Assembly: GCA_037039925.1 (NCBI GenBank)
Contig: JAXRKP010000110.1
Span: 159,501 to 223,500, forward strand
Length of the DNA: 64,000 nucleotides
Direction: 5' to 3'
From: Doris montereyensis
Taxonomy: Eukaryota; Mollusca; Gastropoda; Nudibranchia; Dorididae
Of the stretch, positions 1 through 22,104 are shown one piece after another. Both the position numbers and the translations under genes were made by a program. The notes below the pieces were generated by a model. The model saw only the letters and a list, made by a program, of their open reading frames with translations. It had not been told where the DNA came from and did no database searches. Every line of letters begins with the position of its first letter. Position 1 is the stretch's first letter.

Positions 1-369
1 ATGACATGAAATACAAACTTAGGCTGTAGACCTTGTAAAATTAGAAGCGTAATGGTCACTTTCTTTTTTGGAAATGTTATGAAGAAAAGTTATTTTTTCT
101 CGAGCTCAAAATTTTTGAAAAAAATACTTATTACATTTGCGACATGAGCTTTTAAAGAACTGCGCAAAATTTGAACTTAACATGATGTAAAAAAACGAAG
201 TTATGATGCGCACCTGGTGAGCCTGCACTTATGCAGGGATGCGGACTATAAATCTATCTTTATATAAAAAAAAACCCCGTAAAAACGTTGACCACATGAA
301 GTGACATTGACACCCAGCATATTTATAATAATAAGACATGACACAGCAGTCTTTGAACTCTGTGAAAAC

Positions 370-656
<287 letters not shown>

Positions 657-839
657 AGAAAACTTGTTGTCAAAGCCGCAGATTTCAGCCAGGAATCGAT
701 TTTGAAACCGATAGGTTCAAAATACCGATTCGATACCGAAGCCGAAGACAAGCGAAAACTTCTCCGATGAATGCTGAAAGATCGTCGCCATCTTGATCCG
801 TCTTCTATATCTTGTGATCAACTGTTACAAATTTCAATC

Positions 840-9839
<9,000 letters not shown>

Positions 9840-12800
9840 TTGCAAGCTCGTGAAGGATTTTATCCATCTAGTTTTTAATTTCTTTATTTTGTCTTGTTTT
9901 CTTTTTTTTTAAATGATTATTGTGGTCCCATTACGGCATATTGAACTAGTAACACTGATTCAGTGTCTTTATGCTCATATTTTTGTGCTTTTATATTGTA
10001 TATTATCAATCAGCATACTAAAAGTTACGTCGAGTCTTTTTAAAACCAGTTGTTTATCATTTGCAAATTTGAACGATACCAGAGTTGGTAGGGGCAGGGG
10101 TTTCTTCCATTATGGTACAAATGTTTGATAAATCCATATGTATTGCATAGTGAGGTTATGTAACAAGTATTAAATAGAAGAGGAAGTAATATCTTACACT
10201 TATTTTATCTAATGAGCCCTTTTGCTCCTATATAAGTCAAAGATGAAATTTAAATAATGTACAAAGCTTCCTCCATTCTGCAGAGCACTCCTGAGACTTT
10301 CTCCGGGGGACTCGCTGTCTGTCAGTGGCTAGCAGGAGGCAATAAAGGAGATGAAGAATGCTGGGAAGGGAGGAAATGCCTCTTGGTCTCCTAGTGTTCT
10401 CCCTCTCTATTGGAGCCCATGGCCTTACTGACATTCTCAAACAAATCTTATCTGTGGAGGATGAAGCTAAATTTGGTACGCGTTGGATGTGAGAGTGCAG
10501 TGTTTGTTGTCATTTGTGTTTGAGAAAGTGGTTTTACAATGATCTTGCCATGCCTTTTTTTCCCTTCGGGTTCTACGATTTTTAAAAGAAAGATAACTAC
10601 AGATATACAAACGTGCTGATTCTATTATTATGAAATTATTAATTCATGGTTTGAGATGATTTTTTTTATGCACCACTTTTGGATGTACCACAATGTTGGT
10701 TGTTTTTTGAGCTAGAAAAGTTTAATTTGTTTATGGTATTAAAATCATTGAAATATTAAAGCAGTTCTTTATCTAACCGTTTATTCCCTTTTTTCCCCCT
10801 TCTCTTCATTTAGTTACATTCATGTATGGATAAGGAATGCGTGAAGAGGATGGGATGGATTCTAAAGAAATAATGGATATTGAAATGGATCGTATCTCTG
10901 GGAATTAAGGAGACGTGTTGTCTATCGTTGTGGAGTAAAAAGGAAAGGAGAGGATAGCGTGGAGGATGGATATAGGAAATGGCGGCTAATGGATCGGAGC
11001 GATAAGGATTAAGATAACGGATGTGATATGGATAAAGGCAAAGGAGCCATGGAAAAGTTGGAAGTTTTGGCAGTGGAGTCCTTCAATGTGCGGAAAGGAA
11101 TTCTGTGCTCAGGATTTTTTTTCTTTTGCTAAACGGATGGAAGGAAACGATAGGACGATCACATCGCCACAATTTTTTTGCAATTATTAAATTGGAAAAG
11201 CTATGATCCCGGTACGGAGGAATATGAAGTACGATTGTAATCCTTCTTCTTTTTTTTTAACAATGTAAATTTCAGCTACCCTATTTCTTAGAAATCCAGG
11301 ACCAAAGCGTAATCAGATGATAAGAATTGGTTAAAAGCCTCAGTGATTAATTGAACTTTGATAGTGACCTCTATACACGCTGTTGAATATAACCATCATT
11401 TAAAGATGAAAGGAAGTAGGCCACTTCACTAGTACCCTTTTGAGTTTGAGACCCACCACCGCAGATTGGATTCGCATTTTAATTTTTTTTTAATCTCATG
11501 ATGGGTCACGTATGAAATGGATAGTGGACAGCGCTTGTTGTTTAACATTTGATCCTTACAGTTTTCTCTCACTATCAGTGTCAGGGTTTTGTATAAAACC
11601 TATATATAAATCATGATGGTTTGGCAAATATGGATTTCTCTGGTTCTTGGATTTTGGGCATAGAAAACACATGTGAATTGTAAGTATAATATGGTAAGTA
11701 TGTTTGTATTTTTTATTGTGAGAATGAAGGCATTCAACACACTCAGTACGGTACCCGCCTTTTTTTTTCTTCTCTTTTTCTTCTGTTTAACACAGGGTTG
11801 TTTTTTGAGTACTGTTGTTAAACATTCTTTCAGAGATCATCTTGATCTGTCGTGTAGATGTATCACATATTTTATTACTAGACTATTGCCGGTCTTTACT
11901 ATGTGCCTATGACTAGACGTCTATAATAGGATGCTGAGGATGATTGAAGCAGCAACCATTAGTTTAGCTAATGTATCGACTGACCAGTATCAGTACTAGG
12001 TTACACCGTCTACAATGGGCTATTCAAATCTCTACTTTTGACGTTCGGGCTTGGCTGATGTGACGACTCACAAGTGGAAAATACTCGCAATGACAGTCGA
12101 TATATCCAAAGTGCACTGTCTTCATTATAAATTGTAGTCTTCATTATAAATTGTAGTCTTCATTATAAATTGTAATCTCTTTCAGAGATACTTTTTCAGT
12201 GAGGACACATCTAATTTCTTCAGTTTCAGTCTCGCTTCTATCGTACTTCAAGGTTCAAGTTCTGTTTACTGTTGTTATTGGCTGACTTAGGTTTGTGTGT
12301 AGTTCTTATTTCGTCAGACCAGGAATGGGTCATCTCAGTCATGAGCCGTAGCTTTGATTTTTAACAGATAAGCTTGTATTTGAATGAAGTAAAAGAAAAG
12401 TGCTTAATGTGCGGCTGTACTGAGTGTGCCTAATTGTTTTATGTATCCTTTTACTTTTGTGGTTTTGACAACTGAAGCAGGGGATTATTTTTTTAATTTT
12501 GGGTCAAATATTGCTGCTTTGGGTATGTTTTTGTGTGTGTTAATTGTTTGTGTAATTTTTCTCTCTTTGTTTTTGTAGTTTTCTTTTGGGTTTATTCTTT
12601 GTGGGTGTTTTTTGTGTATTTTTTCTTCCTATTGGAAGGTCACTGGTTTGTTTATGTGGGGCTGATTGTTATTGGAACTTTGTTAATGTTTTTATATTGC
12701 TCATTTTTTAATATGTCGAATAATTATGAAATGTCATCAAATTTTCAAAAAAGGTAAAAAAAAAACATAATCATCCTCCATAATCGTTCAATATAATAAC

Positions 12801-13030
12801 ATGTTACAACATTCATTGAATTATAAAGCTTACCAGATTCATTGCTCTTCTTGATTGTGTTTCACTTAATGCACATGTAGATTTTAAAAAGCTTTTTTTT
12901 TTTCTTCTAACATTTGCTATTATCACATTTTCTTTCTTCTGTTTTTTTTTGGGGGGGGGGGGGGGGGGTGTCATTTTTAAAAATTGTTTGTTTTTCATTT
13001 TCAATCCACCAATAAAGTTGTCTCTCTCAA
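9840..13030 (+). other. probable 3' UTR of SRSF1 copy 1
   Basis: No coding exon is recognised downstream of the SRSF1 stop. The stretch is T-rich with a canonical AATAAA at 13011-13016, close to a poly-G run at about 12951-12968. A stretch near 10850-10890 resembles the unit of the tandem array downstream of the inverted copy. A 19-bp unit is repeated three times near 12118-12175. The UTR extent is inferred only from the polyadenylation signal; an earlier end is possible. Confidence 0.45.
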
Positions 13031-13084
13031 ATGGATGATCTTTTCATGTCTTTTTTGTTCAGCTTTGTTAATACTTTTGTTCTG

Positions 13085-13215
13085 TTTAGATGTTTTTTTA
13101 TTGGCTTGTGAGTAAAAGCTGTGTAGGACTAGCATCCTGTCCAGTTCACACTTTAGAAACTGGGATACATTCCGGTTTATAGTTTGTGATGGCCTTACTT
13201 AAAGGAACTTTACTC
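13085..13215 (+). mobile_element. SINE family 1, 3' fragment
   Basis: GGACTAGCATCCTGTCCAG through AAACTGGGATACATTCCGG to AAAGGAACTTTAC matches the 3' half of the copy at 6500-6775. The head is missing. Confidence 0.55.
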
Positions 13216-13864
13216 TACTTTCAAATATTAAGTGAACTTTGGAATTTGTGTGCCAGTTTTTGACCCTGCTGAGTGATTAAACCTCATGTTCGCAGACTGG
13301 TTATTCTACAAGTACCGGTTCCGTATACAAAAGACAAAATTAAAATTTATTGAATCAAGTGACATTGTCAACAAAAATAGATAAGAATAAAATAAGATGT
13401 CTTTATTATTGTCCAAAAGGAAATTTGCTCTGTTGGCACAGATTACGCTCAGTTATTTTTTATTGACATGACATATATACTAAGGATAGAACATGTGATG
13501 AGATATTACCACCGAAAAACAGCTTTTGCAGTAACAACTGTTGTGTCATAAAATATGAAATTCATTCATTTTCTGAAGGTCATAAAAAACGTATTTATGA
13601 CACTGCATAGATGAATTACACAAATCATTTAAAGATCTCACCAAGTACAATACATCAATGACATTGGTATGGTCCATGTTGATCACACTGCTAATATTAT
13701 AATTATAATTATAGAATAATTCTTCCGAAATTATAATGTCAACCCCAAGCAAGTTTGAGGAAGTACAAACTGTACGTCAATGTCAATTTGTACACTTCTT
13801 GACGTGGGCATATCACTGTAGATTATAACGTAAAAAAAAAAAAAAAGTGTGTTGATTAAAAACG
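13216..13864. other. unannotated AT-rich stretch
   Basis: No exon, RNA or clear repeat is recognised. A short poly-A run lies at about 13833-13847. Confidence 0.5.
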
Positions 13865-14200
13865 TATTAAATGTAAAATGACTTCAAGGTCGTAATGGCC
13901 CATGGAGTCGGCATCCCAGTTCCAATACCGTGAGCGAAACAGGTGACAATAATCACCTCCTGGACAGGACACTAAATCTGTCTCAGGATTTTACTCCCAA
14001 ACTGCTGTTGTAGTAACTAGCCATTCGCACCAGGGTTAAAAAGTAGTAAAACAAAAAAGCATGCTATTGCTAAGACAGTTTTTTAAGTGTCTTTCCCAAG
14101 GTACACAACATCCAGCCTAGCTTTGCTAGGATTCAAACCTGGGATTTCATGATTCACCATCCGACAGCCTAATCACTTGATCACAGACGCCACACCTATT
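13865..14200 (-). mobile_element. tRNA-derived SINE, family 1
   Basis: Read on the minus strand it begins near 14192 with GTGGCGTCTGTGATCAAG, followed by box-B-like GGTTTGAATCCTAGC, then the family body around CACCTCCTGGACAGGACAC read in reverse. It is nearly full length, interrupted near 14040-14090. Confidence 0.65.
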
Positions 14201-14289
14201 ATATAAGTACATAATGTAATTTCTTTAATACTCAATAAGAAGGAAAAGCCTGCAGATTTGAAGGTGATGAACATTACTATTACATAGAT

Positions 14290-16500
14290 GTGTCAGTGAC
14301 ATTCATTCATTCATCATCATTGCCTTTTCACCCTATACCAGGGGAAACAACAGACTTCCACTTATTCCTATCTTGGGAAATTCTTGATAAGTCCCTCCAC
14401 AAAAGACCCCCCTCTCTTAAAGTCATCCTCCATTAGCCTCTTCCAGGTTAATCATGGCCTTCCCTAATCCTCTGCCACTGTCGATTCCACTGAAGGGCAT
14501 GTCTTGTAGTACAGTGCAATCCCCCGATAACGAGGGCATCTCCGAATAATGACAATCCCCGATAGCGACTTGGATCCCTGGTCCCGTTTTTGTTGTTGCT
14601 ATATATCATTAGTAAAAAAATTCCAAATAGCGGCGTGAAACCTCCCAATATAACGACATAAGTCTAGCCGTAAACACTACATTTGACATGAAAATTTGAT
14701 CAATATTGACAAAATTGAGATGTATTCTTAGCAATGAAAATACTTCTTTTTCGGCCAATGACAACGTGTGAGATTATTTCTCCATCTCTGAGGGTACCAA
14801 GGCCGTGACAAACAGCTAGTAAACCCATCTGCTGGCTCTACCAACCCCACCCCCAACACACCGGCCCTTTTCAGGGCCCCACCACATCTTCCCAATTGAC
14901 TAGCCTCACTCGTAACGCCCCCTTTCTCCGCCATTTTGAAAAATTCTGTATAACGACATCCCCCGATAACGACATGATTGTTCGGTCCCGAGCGATGTCG
15001 TTATCGGGGGATTGCATTGTACTTCCCTGAGGGTGTGTCCTATCCATCTATTTCTTCTGCTATTGATTTCTGCGCTGTTTTCTAATTCTCCTAGTGTTTC
15101 ATTTTGAATTGTATCTGACCACTGAATCTAGTATTTTTCTACGGCAAATGTTGACAAAGCTCTGAATTTTTCTGCTCCAGGTCTCGCGTCCATATAACAA
15201 TACCGATTTGACATTTTGAGTTAAAATTTCTAATCTTTGATTTAGTGGTGGTGATGGTGTGTCTTTCTACTAATTTCTAGATCTTGTTCAAGTTCTTGAA
15301 TGAATGAATGCTGTTCTTGGTTTTTCTATTCTTGTCTTGATATCTGCTGTTGTTTCCCCTACATTATCTACTACTACTACTACTACTACTGTACTACTAC
15401 ACTGCCAAGACAGGTAAAGTTGTCCCTTCTTCCAGAGGCTTACTGTACACGGTGATTGGTTCAGAGCATGTTGTTTTCAATTTTAGTACATGTATCTTTG
15501 CTTTTTCGGGATGTATTCTGAGGCCAATAGAATTGGAAAATTGTGAAAGACTTGTCATTTTACTCTGCAACTGCTGCTGGTTGTGTGATAGTACTAGTAG
15601 CACCAGGTCGTCTGCAAAGTCAAGATCACCTAGGTGGGTCCATAGTATCCACTGAATAGTGAATGAATGCCATTTCTTCTTCCTGCTGATTTTCTTTCAT
15701 AAGCCAGTCAATTGCTAGAATAAAGAGGAATGGTGATAGTGATAGAAGGCAATTTGTCTTACACCTGTTTTTATCTCAAGTCAAAGCTGTCTGTAAGTTG
15801 TCCATCATGCACATCTTTTTTGTTAGTGTTACTGTTGGGTTGACTATATTCTGGGGTATACCATAGTCACCTGTAACAACAGTCCCTATCAACACTGTCA
15901 GTGTGTCAAATGTCAAATGTTCTTTTCATAATCAACAATACAAAGTCTGAAGTGTTCATCTGTGGTCTCTCTAAAGTCTGAAGTGTTCATCTTGATCCCT
16001 TCTATCTAATAAAACTCTGTTAAAAACCTTGCTTGGGATGGAGAGGAGAGTTATTCCTCTGTAATTATTACATTTGCTAAGATCCCCTTTCTTTGGAAGT
16101 TTTACCAGATGTCCTTCTTTCCAATCAGTCTGTTAGGAACTGTTCTTCATTCCGCACCTTTTCAAACAATCCATGTAAAATATTGACTGTTGTAGGTATA
16201 TCTGTCTTCAATGCCTCTAGTGGTATAGAATATGAGGCTGCTGCCTTGTTTGAATGAAGTTTACTGTAGCCTTTGCAAATTCTTCTCGTGTTGGTGGTCC
16301 ACAGCTGATAATGATAGAGATATAATCTCTTCTTGCAGGCATGATGTCTGGCGGGTTTTATGGGGGTGGTCTGTTTAGTAGATGTTCGAAATCTTTCACC
16401 CATCGTCTTTTCTGTGCTTCCTATCCTTGTCGAAAATGGGGTTGCCATTGCCATGGATGTCCTTCACTAGTGCAGTTGTTGGACAGGCTTTACCTAATAG
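14290..16500 (-). mobile_element. LINE-A: degenerate non-LTR retrotransposon
   Basis: Minus-strand reverse-transcriptase remnants: near 16450-16125 an upstream RT segment (IPLEALKTDIPTTVNILHGL, then RNEEQFLTDW) followed by a KGDLSKCNNYRGIT-type motif near 16040. Around 15600-15400 is SNSIGLRIHPEKAKI, the segment just after the RT active site. Frames are broken many times. It is interrupted by the TIR element at 14512-15019. A clade call (RTE or CR1-like) is not safe from these pieces. Confidence 0.6.
14512..15019. mobile_element. Tigger/pogo-like non-autonomous element
   Basis: Left end CAGTGCAATCCCCCGATAAC and right end GTTATCGGGGGATTGCATTG are inverted repeats flanked by TA. The form CAGTG..CCCGATAAC is typical of pogo/Tigger elements. 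508 bp; it splits LINE-A, so it is younger than that insertion. Confidence 0.75.
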
Positions 16501-16529
16501 TTTTGCTGTTTGGTATAAATAATGTCCTC

Positions 16530-16630
16530 GTATGCCTCGTGTCTTTCCCAAGAAACACAACGTCCGGCCTACCTTTGCTAGGGATTCAAACCAGACAGCC
16601 TAACCACTCGGCCACAGACGCCACACCTAT
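16530..16630 (-). mobile_element. SINE family 1, 5' fragment
   Basis: On the minus strand GTGGCGTCTGTGGCCGAGTG is followed by GGTTAGGCTGTCTGG and a box-B-like GTTTGAATCCC. It is only the tRNA-like head plus about 40 bp. It sits between LINE-A and LINE-B. Confidence 0.6.
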
Positions 16631-16649
16631 TACTATTACATAATACATG

Positions 16650-18130
16650 TCTTTCTTTCTTTATCATTCTACCTTCTGGTGTATGGGTTTAGATGGTGCC
16701 CGAAATGATCTTTCTCCAGGCTGCCCTGTCCTGACATTTTCCGTTTCCTTCCGTGAAAGTTGAATTTCTTTGCTTTAATGCCTCTTTTATATCTTCTTCC
16801 CACTTCTTCAGAGGTCTGTCTTTTGTTCTTTTATCTTGAGTTTTAGCACTGTATATTGATTTAGGTATTCTATTGTCATTCATTCTGTTTACATGCCCAA
16901 ACCATCTCAGTTGATTTATTTATTTCTTAGTTTTTATGCCATCTGCTTTGGTTTAATCTCTTATTGTTGTGTTTCTGATTTTGTCTCTAGTTTTCCCTAC
17001 TACTACTACTACTCTTTCTTAGATATTTCATTTCAGCTGCTTGTACTCTACTGTATTCCCTACTGTTGACGGTCCAGGTTTCACTACCATATAGGAGAGT
17101 ATGACAATAAACTTGTATACTGCCCTTCCTAGATGGTTATACTTATATTTATATATTGTAATTACCTTTTGGATTCTCTGGCTGATTTTTTCTCTTAGTT
17201 TTCCCTCTGAGTTAATCATTACTCCTACTCCTACTAGGTAATTATAGCTTTAAACTTGTTCTAAATTCTTCCTGTCCAATTAAAAAAAAAAAAGTGTTTT
17301 AGCTTCCTAGTTACTAGCAATACTAGCATTGTTTTGGTTTTCTTTGCAGTTTCTCTCATTCTTCTTTTATAATGTTATTCATCATGTTGATATTCGACTG
17401 AAGGTCCTTTTCTGATTTTCCAAACAGAACTAAATCATCAGCAAATGAAAGCATTGATACATTTACTGGTTTGAGCTTCCACATACCTACATTAATTTCT
17501 TTCATTTGTGAGGATGCCTTTCCGACTGAGTCCATAAATATGATAAACAAAAGAGGACTGAGGATACAAAAATACAACTCTGTTTACTCCTATATCTACA
17601 TCAAATTCTTCAGATACCTTTCCTACTTTCCAGGTACTCACACTGCACATGTTGGTTTATTGTAAAAACTTTTAATGCTTTCTACTATAGTTTGCTCTAC
17701 ATTGTGCTCTTCTAAGGAATGCCATAGTTCGTCCCTTCTCACAGTGTCAAATGCCTTTTTCTAAGTCAATAAAACACAGGTGCAAGTCAATGTTTCTTTC
17801 AATTTGTCTAATTGTAAATACTGGTATATGGTCTTGTACACTTATACCTGGTCTAAACCCACTCTGGTGTTCTTCATTCTGATTTAATTCTGATCCTCTA
17901 TTCTTTTCCATAGTCTCATTTCCAGTATCCTTAACAATACACTTTTCCTGGTACACCAAGTAGTGATATCCCTTCATAGTTTGACCATTCCACAATTGAT
18001 CCTTTCTTGTGTATTGGTACTACTACTACTACTAGTACTACCCTTCCCTTTTCCCAGTCGTCTGGCACCTGATTTGACGTCCATGCTTGTTGATATATTG
18101 CATATATAGGACTCTTTACTCAAAATCTTT
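16650..18130 (-). mobile_element. LINE-B: degenerate non-LTR retrotransposon
   Basis: Read on the minus strand: HQSGFRPGISVQDHI and DLHLCFIDLEKG near 17870-17750 (RT palm), FADDLVLFGKSEKDLQ near 17450 (YADD-type catalytic box as FADD), and near 16850-16700 RPLKKWEEDIKEALKQR ending AAWRKI, the ORF2 C-terminus. The order is that of one element with several frame breaks. A second member of the family lies at 20888-21480. Confidence 0.72.
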
Positions 18131-18304
18131 GAAATACGCACCAAGTAGTCAAGTAGCTGTTTCTTTCCTTTTATTTTTCCTCTCTTTTTTTTGTCCTAAG
18201 CACATAATGTGAATAAATGCCGCTAAAAAGTTAAAAAGTCATCTAATAGTAATAATTATTAAAACTGAGATATAGAATAGGCGATACAGTGTACAACAAT
18301 GTAC

Positions 18305-18555
18305 ATGGAGTGGGATTCGGTAGTCCAGAGGCAAGGTGTCGGCCTCTTAACCCACAGATAGTGGGTTCTAGCCCCGCCAACGGTTGAAAATTGTTCTTGA
18401 GTTTTTTTCGAGCAAAAATCCCCCCCCCAGTCCGGGTAGGTGGGTCGACACCTAGTCCCATCGGAGACGGACGATAAAAAAGGAGGTCCCGTGTACAGAT
18501 CGCAACACTGCACGTTACACTAGATCCATTGGCTGTTTACAGGACAAATTGATTC
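18305..18555 (+). mobile_element. tRNA-derived SINE, family 2
   Basis: Head CGGTAGTCCAGAGGCAAGGT (box-A-like), GGGTTCTAGCCCCGCC (box-B-like), then the family body: CACCTAGTCCCATCGGAGAC, and TTGGCTGTTTACAGGACA at the end. It lacks the ATCAA tail seen in other copies and is followed by a (GT)n run at 18557-18587. Confidence 0.7.
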
Positions 18556-18556
18556 T

Positions 18557-18587
18557 TTTGGTGTGTGTGTGTGTGTGTGTGTGTGTG
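18557..18587. repeat. (GT)n microsatellite
   Basis: A run of about 15 GT units directly after a SINE family 2 copy. Confidence 0.9.
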
Positions 18588-18827
18588 CATAGCTTGGATA
18601 GGGCCTTGTTTTAGGTTTAAATGAAAAGAATCCACGATGCATGTGATATTGTAATGTCAAGTTTAGAGCAGAAAGTAAAGATGTTGCCGTCTTTCTTGTT
18701 GAGAGGAAACTGTGAGTGGTGGGAGTGACTCATGTCGCAATCTCAATCAGAGGAAAGGAGCGACTGGAAATCCAGAGGTAGAAGTCTACACTAGATCATG
18801 CAGGGGCCTATGTTGCTTACTACTTAC

Positions 18828-19070
18828 TTGGGGGCTCGGTAGTCCAAAGGCAAAGTGTCGGCCTTTCATCCAAAAGGTAGTGGGTTCGAGTCACGCCAAC
18901 GGCTAACTATGTTTCTAAAGTTGTTTTTTGTTGTTGGCAAAATCACCCCCCCCGCCCCCTGTGCACGTTAAAGATCCTTGGCTGTTTACAGGGCAATACG
19001 AGCAAAATTTAAAACAAAACTCCTACCAAAAACCATGAGATCACCTAAATCAAATCAAACAAGCATACAT
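18828..19070 (+). mobile_element. tRNA-derived SINE, family 2
   Basis: CTCGGTAGTCCAAAGGCAAA head, GTGGGTTCGAGTCACGCC box-B-like, a shortened body, TTGGCTGTTTACAGGGCA, and an A-rich ATCAAATCAAAC tail. The tail is followed by two direct copies of a unit of about 49 bp (19053-19160). Confidence 0.7.
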
Positions 19071-19509
19071 CAAACAAACATTGAACAAGCTCTCTGAATA
19101 CTGATTATGAAAATACATCAAACAAACATTGAACAAGCTCCTGAATACTGATTATGAAAATACAGTAAAAAGTAAAAGAAACTCCAAATGACAGACCGTA
19201 ATGACAGTGACACTGACACGGACATTGTTTGTTTCGTTGAAATGTCCCCTTCCGCCCATCATATCCGGATGAAGAAATAAAAAGTATATCTATGGCTGGC
19301 ATAATTGCACATATATCACATGAGCTACAACTACACTGACAGTGACAGTGTGAATATCTGAAGCCTGGTGGTGCCATTTTCAAGCCTTGATTTATTATTT
19401 ATTAGTATTTGTGAATTTTACTTTTATGAGTATTTTAAATGTGTAGCACATGATGTAGCAGTAGTAGTAGTAGTGAAGTAGTAACTACTATTTCCCATTT
19501 TTTTGGGAG

Positions 19510-19640
19510 CGTTGTTAGTTCGGTTGGTAGCAGCACGCTTTCTTTTCATGGCGATTGGGTGCCGACGCAGCAACGATGTATCAAAGATAACGGGTGCCGA
19601 CGCAGGTTGCGGGTTCGATCCCCCTACTAGCAGTGTATCA
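19510..19640 (+). mobile_element. tRNA-like SINE head, third family
   Basis: TAGTTCGGTTGGTAGCAGCA resembles a tRNA D-arm with box A, and GCGGGTTCGATCCCC near 19609 resembles box B. A piece of about 25 bp (ATCAAAGATAACGG) is duplicated inside. A partial minus-strand match lies near 39690-39755. Too long between boxes for a tRNA gene. Confidence 0.4.
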
Positions 19641-19659
19641 AAGATAACGGAAGAACTAA

Positions 19660-20440
19660 AATGGCCGACGTTAGAAGAATGAAGTCAACAAGGAACTTTC
19701 CATTTCGGTGGGAGTCGGATTCAACGATCTCGTCAGGACTGACGCCAGTTCCTCGTTGTATGGAGACATTTCGTTGAATGCGAATTCAACTAGGAACTTC
19801 CCATTTCATTTTCAACAACATCGATTTTGTTTGGTTTAATTTCAAAGGAAAGGCATTTGCGCTTTGTTTGTTTTTGATGTAGGTGTAGCCTGGTAGATGC
19901 CATTTTGATAAATCAGAATGAAGCGACGGTACAGCGAGTTACAAGTGTGAACCATAGCACGGCATAGAAATAAAAAAAAGCGAAGAACAAAAATTAGTAA
20001 TAATAAATTAGCCTAACCAATGCCGTCTATATTACTTTAACGAGGTCGTGCCGGTCATTAAAATGATTTTGATTGGTCCAGCGCTTTACCCAACAGGCCA
20101 ACCTTCCACTCACCCACACCAACGATATTACAGCATAACAATTGTTCTAATTCTAGTTAGTATATTTGCTCACACTACAAAGCCTGGCCTGGTTGGCAAT
20201 TGTTAAATTTAAAGACAATTAACAAGTCATCCGTCTCATCTCCTAACACATACAGAGAGTCGTCAATCATCAATGAATAAAGCGGTTACGCTGCTTCTCG
20301 CTGGTAACGGGTTAAAAAAGTAAAAGAAATTTTACGAAACGAAGTGAATCAAGTGAGAAGTCGTTGCTTTGCTGGCTTTATCGACCGGCACAACCTCGTT
20401 GTATGCGATTTTACCATTTCTTTCAGTTTTACCCATGCCG
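19660..20440. other. intergenic stretch without recognised gene
   Basis: No exon is recognised. Short diverged motifs recur in it (CCTCGTTGTATG near 19753 and 20395; ACATTTCGTT near 19765, and again near 20618). Confidence 0.45.
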
Positions 20441-20448
20441 AGGCAACG

Positions 20449-20887
<439 letters not shown>

Positions 20888-20908
<21 letters not shown>

Positions 20909-21480
20909 TCCCACTTTCTCAAAGGTCTGCCTTTTGGTCTTTTACCTTGGGCTTTTTCTTATACTGATTTAGCTATTCTAATGACATTCATTCTGTTTAC
21001 ATGCCCACACCATCTCAATTGATTTGTTTCTATCTTAGTTTGTTTATGCCATCTGTTTTGGTTTGATCTCTATTGTTGTGTTTTGATTTTGTCTCTTTTA
21101 GTTTTCCCTACTACTCTTCTTAGATATTTCATTTCAACTGCCTGTACTCTACTGTATTCTCTACTGTCTAAAGTCCAAGTTTCGCTGCCATAGAGGAGAT
21201 CAGGACAATAAACTCTCATTCCTCTTTTAATTAATTCATTGTTCATAATGTTGATTTTCGACTGAAAGTCACTTTCTGATTTTCCAAACAGAACTAAATC
21301 GTCGGCAAATGAAAGCATTGATACATTTACTGGTTTGAGCTTCCACATACCTACATTCATTTTCTTCATTTTTGATGATGCCTTTGCGACTGAATCCATA
21401 AATGTGATAAACAAATGACTGCATAGAATGGAAGAAATGGCCCCATAAACCTCAGTTTTGAAATGGATGATTAACATTCT
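20888..21480 (-). mobile_element. LINE-C: 3' part of a LINE-B family element
   Basis: The minus strand encodes VGMWKLKPVNVSMLSFADDL, LFGKSESDFQSKINIMNN, YGSETWTLDSREYSRVQ and MKYLRRVVGKTKRDKI, then ends at RKWEEDIKEAL, where a GA/CT tract begins. A segment between the FADD box and YGSETW is deleted. Confidence 0.7.
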
Positions 21481-21489
21481 ATTATTCTA

Positions 21490-22100
21490 AAACAAGCACT
21501 CAACCCGCAGTGTAGGAAGTCCAAACCTAAATTAACTTTTCCCTAGTTTCCTCTTCAAGGTCACAGCTATCTTCATGTAGAACTATGCTTCCCAAAGGGA
21601 GTGATACCAAAACCATCCTAAGATGTACCTTGATTTTTAACAAAAAAAGACCTGCTCATTAAAGTACCCCCCCGATTTGATTGACAGATTTATTAAAATC
21701 TTTGCATAGGGTGATAAAAATGACAAATTAGGCAATCTGAAAAAAAAATAAAACTCGATTCCAACTATTCAGGCACCAAAATCAAAATGTTACTCATTAG
21801 CTACAGCATCTGTTCCATTGGCTACCCATATTCCAGCTTCAACTTTTTAGCACATCTCCTGCATATGATCGTACAGCCAATGATAAAATAGACAAACCTT
21901 CCAAACGACGACCTCTTCAAAGATGGAACACCACCTATCCATTTCCTTCATGCTCTTTCCAGACTCAACGAACCGCTGAATCTTATCAATCCTTCCTGAG
22001 ATATGTATTCCTGATTTTCCATTCCTTAGCCAAACGCCAGCCTTTTTGCAGCTTCAAATTCTTATCCATTTTTCTCCTATATGTGATATTATCCTAGTCG
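21490..22100. other. intergenic stretch without recognised gene
   Basis: No exon or named repeat was recognised between LINE-C and the tandem array. Confidence 0.45.
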
Positions 22101-22104
22101 TTAT

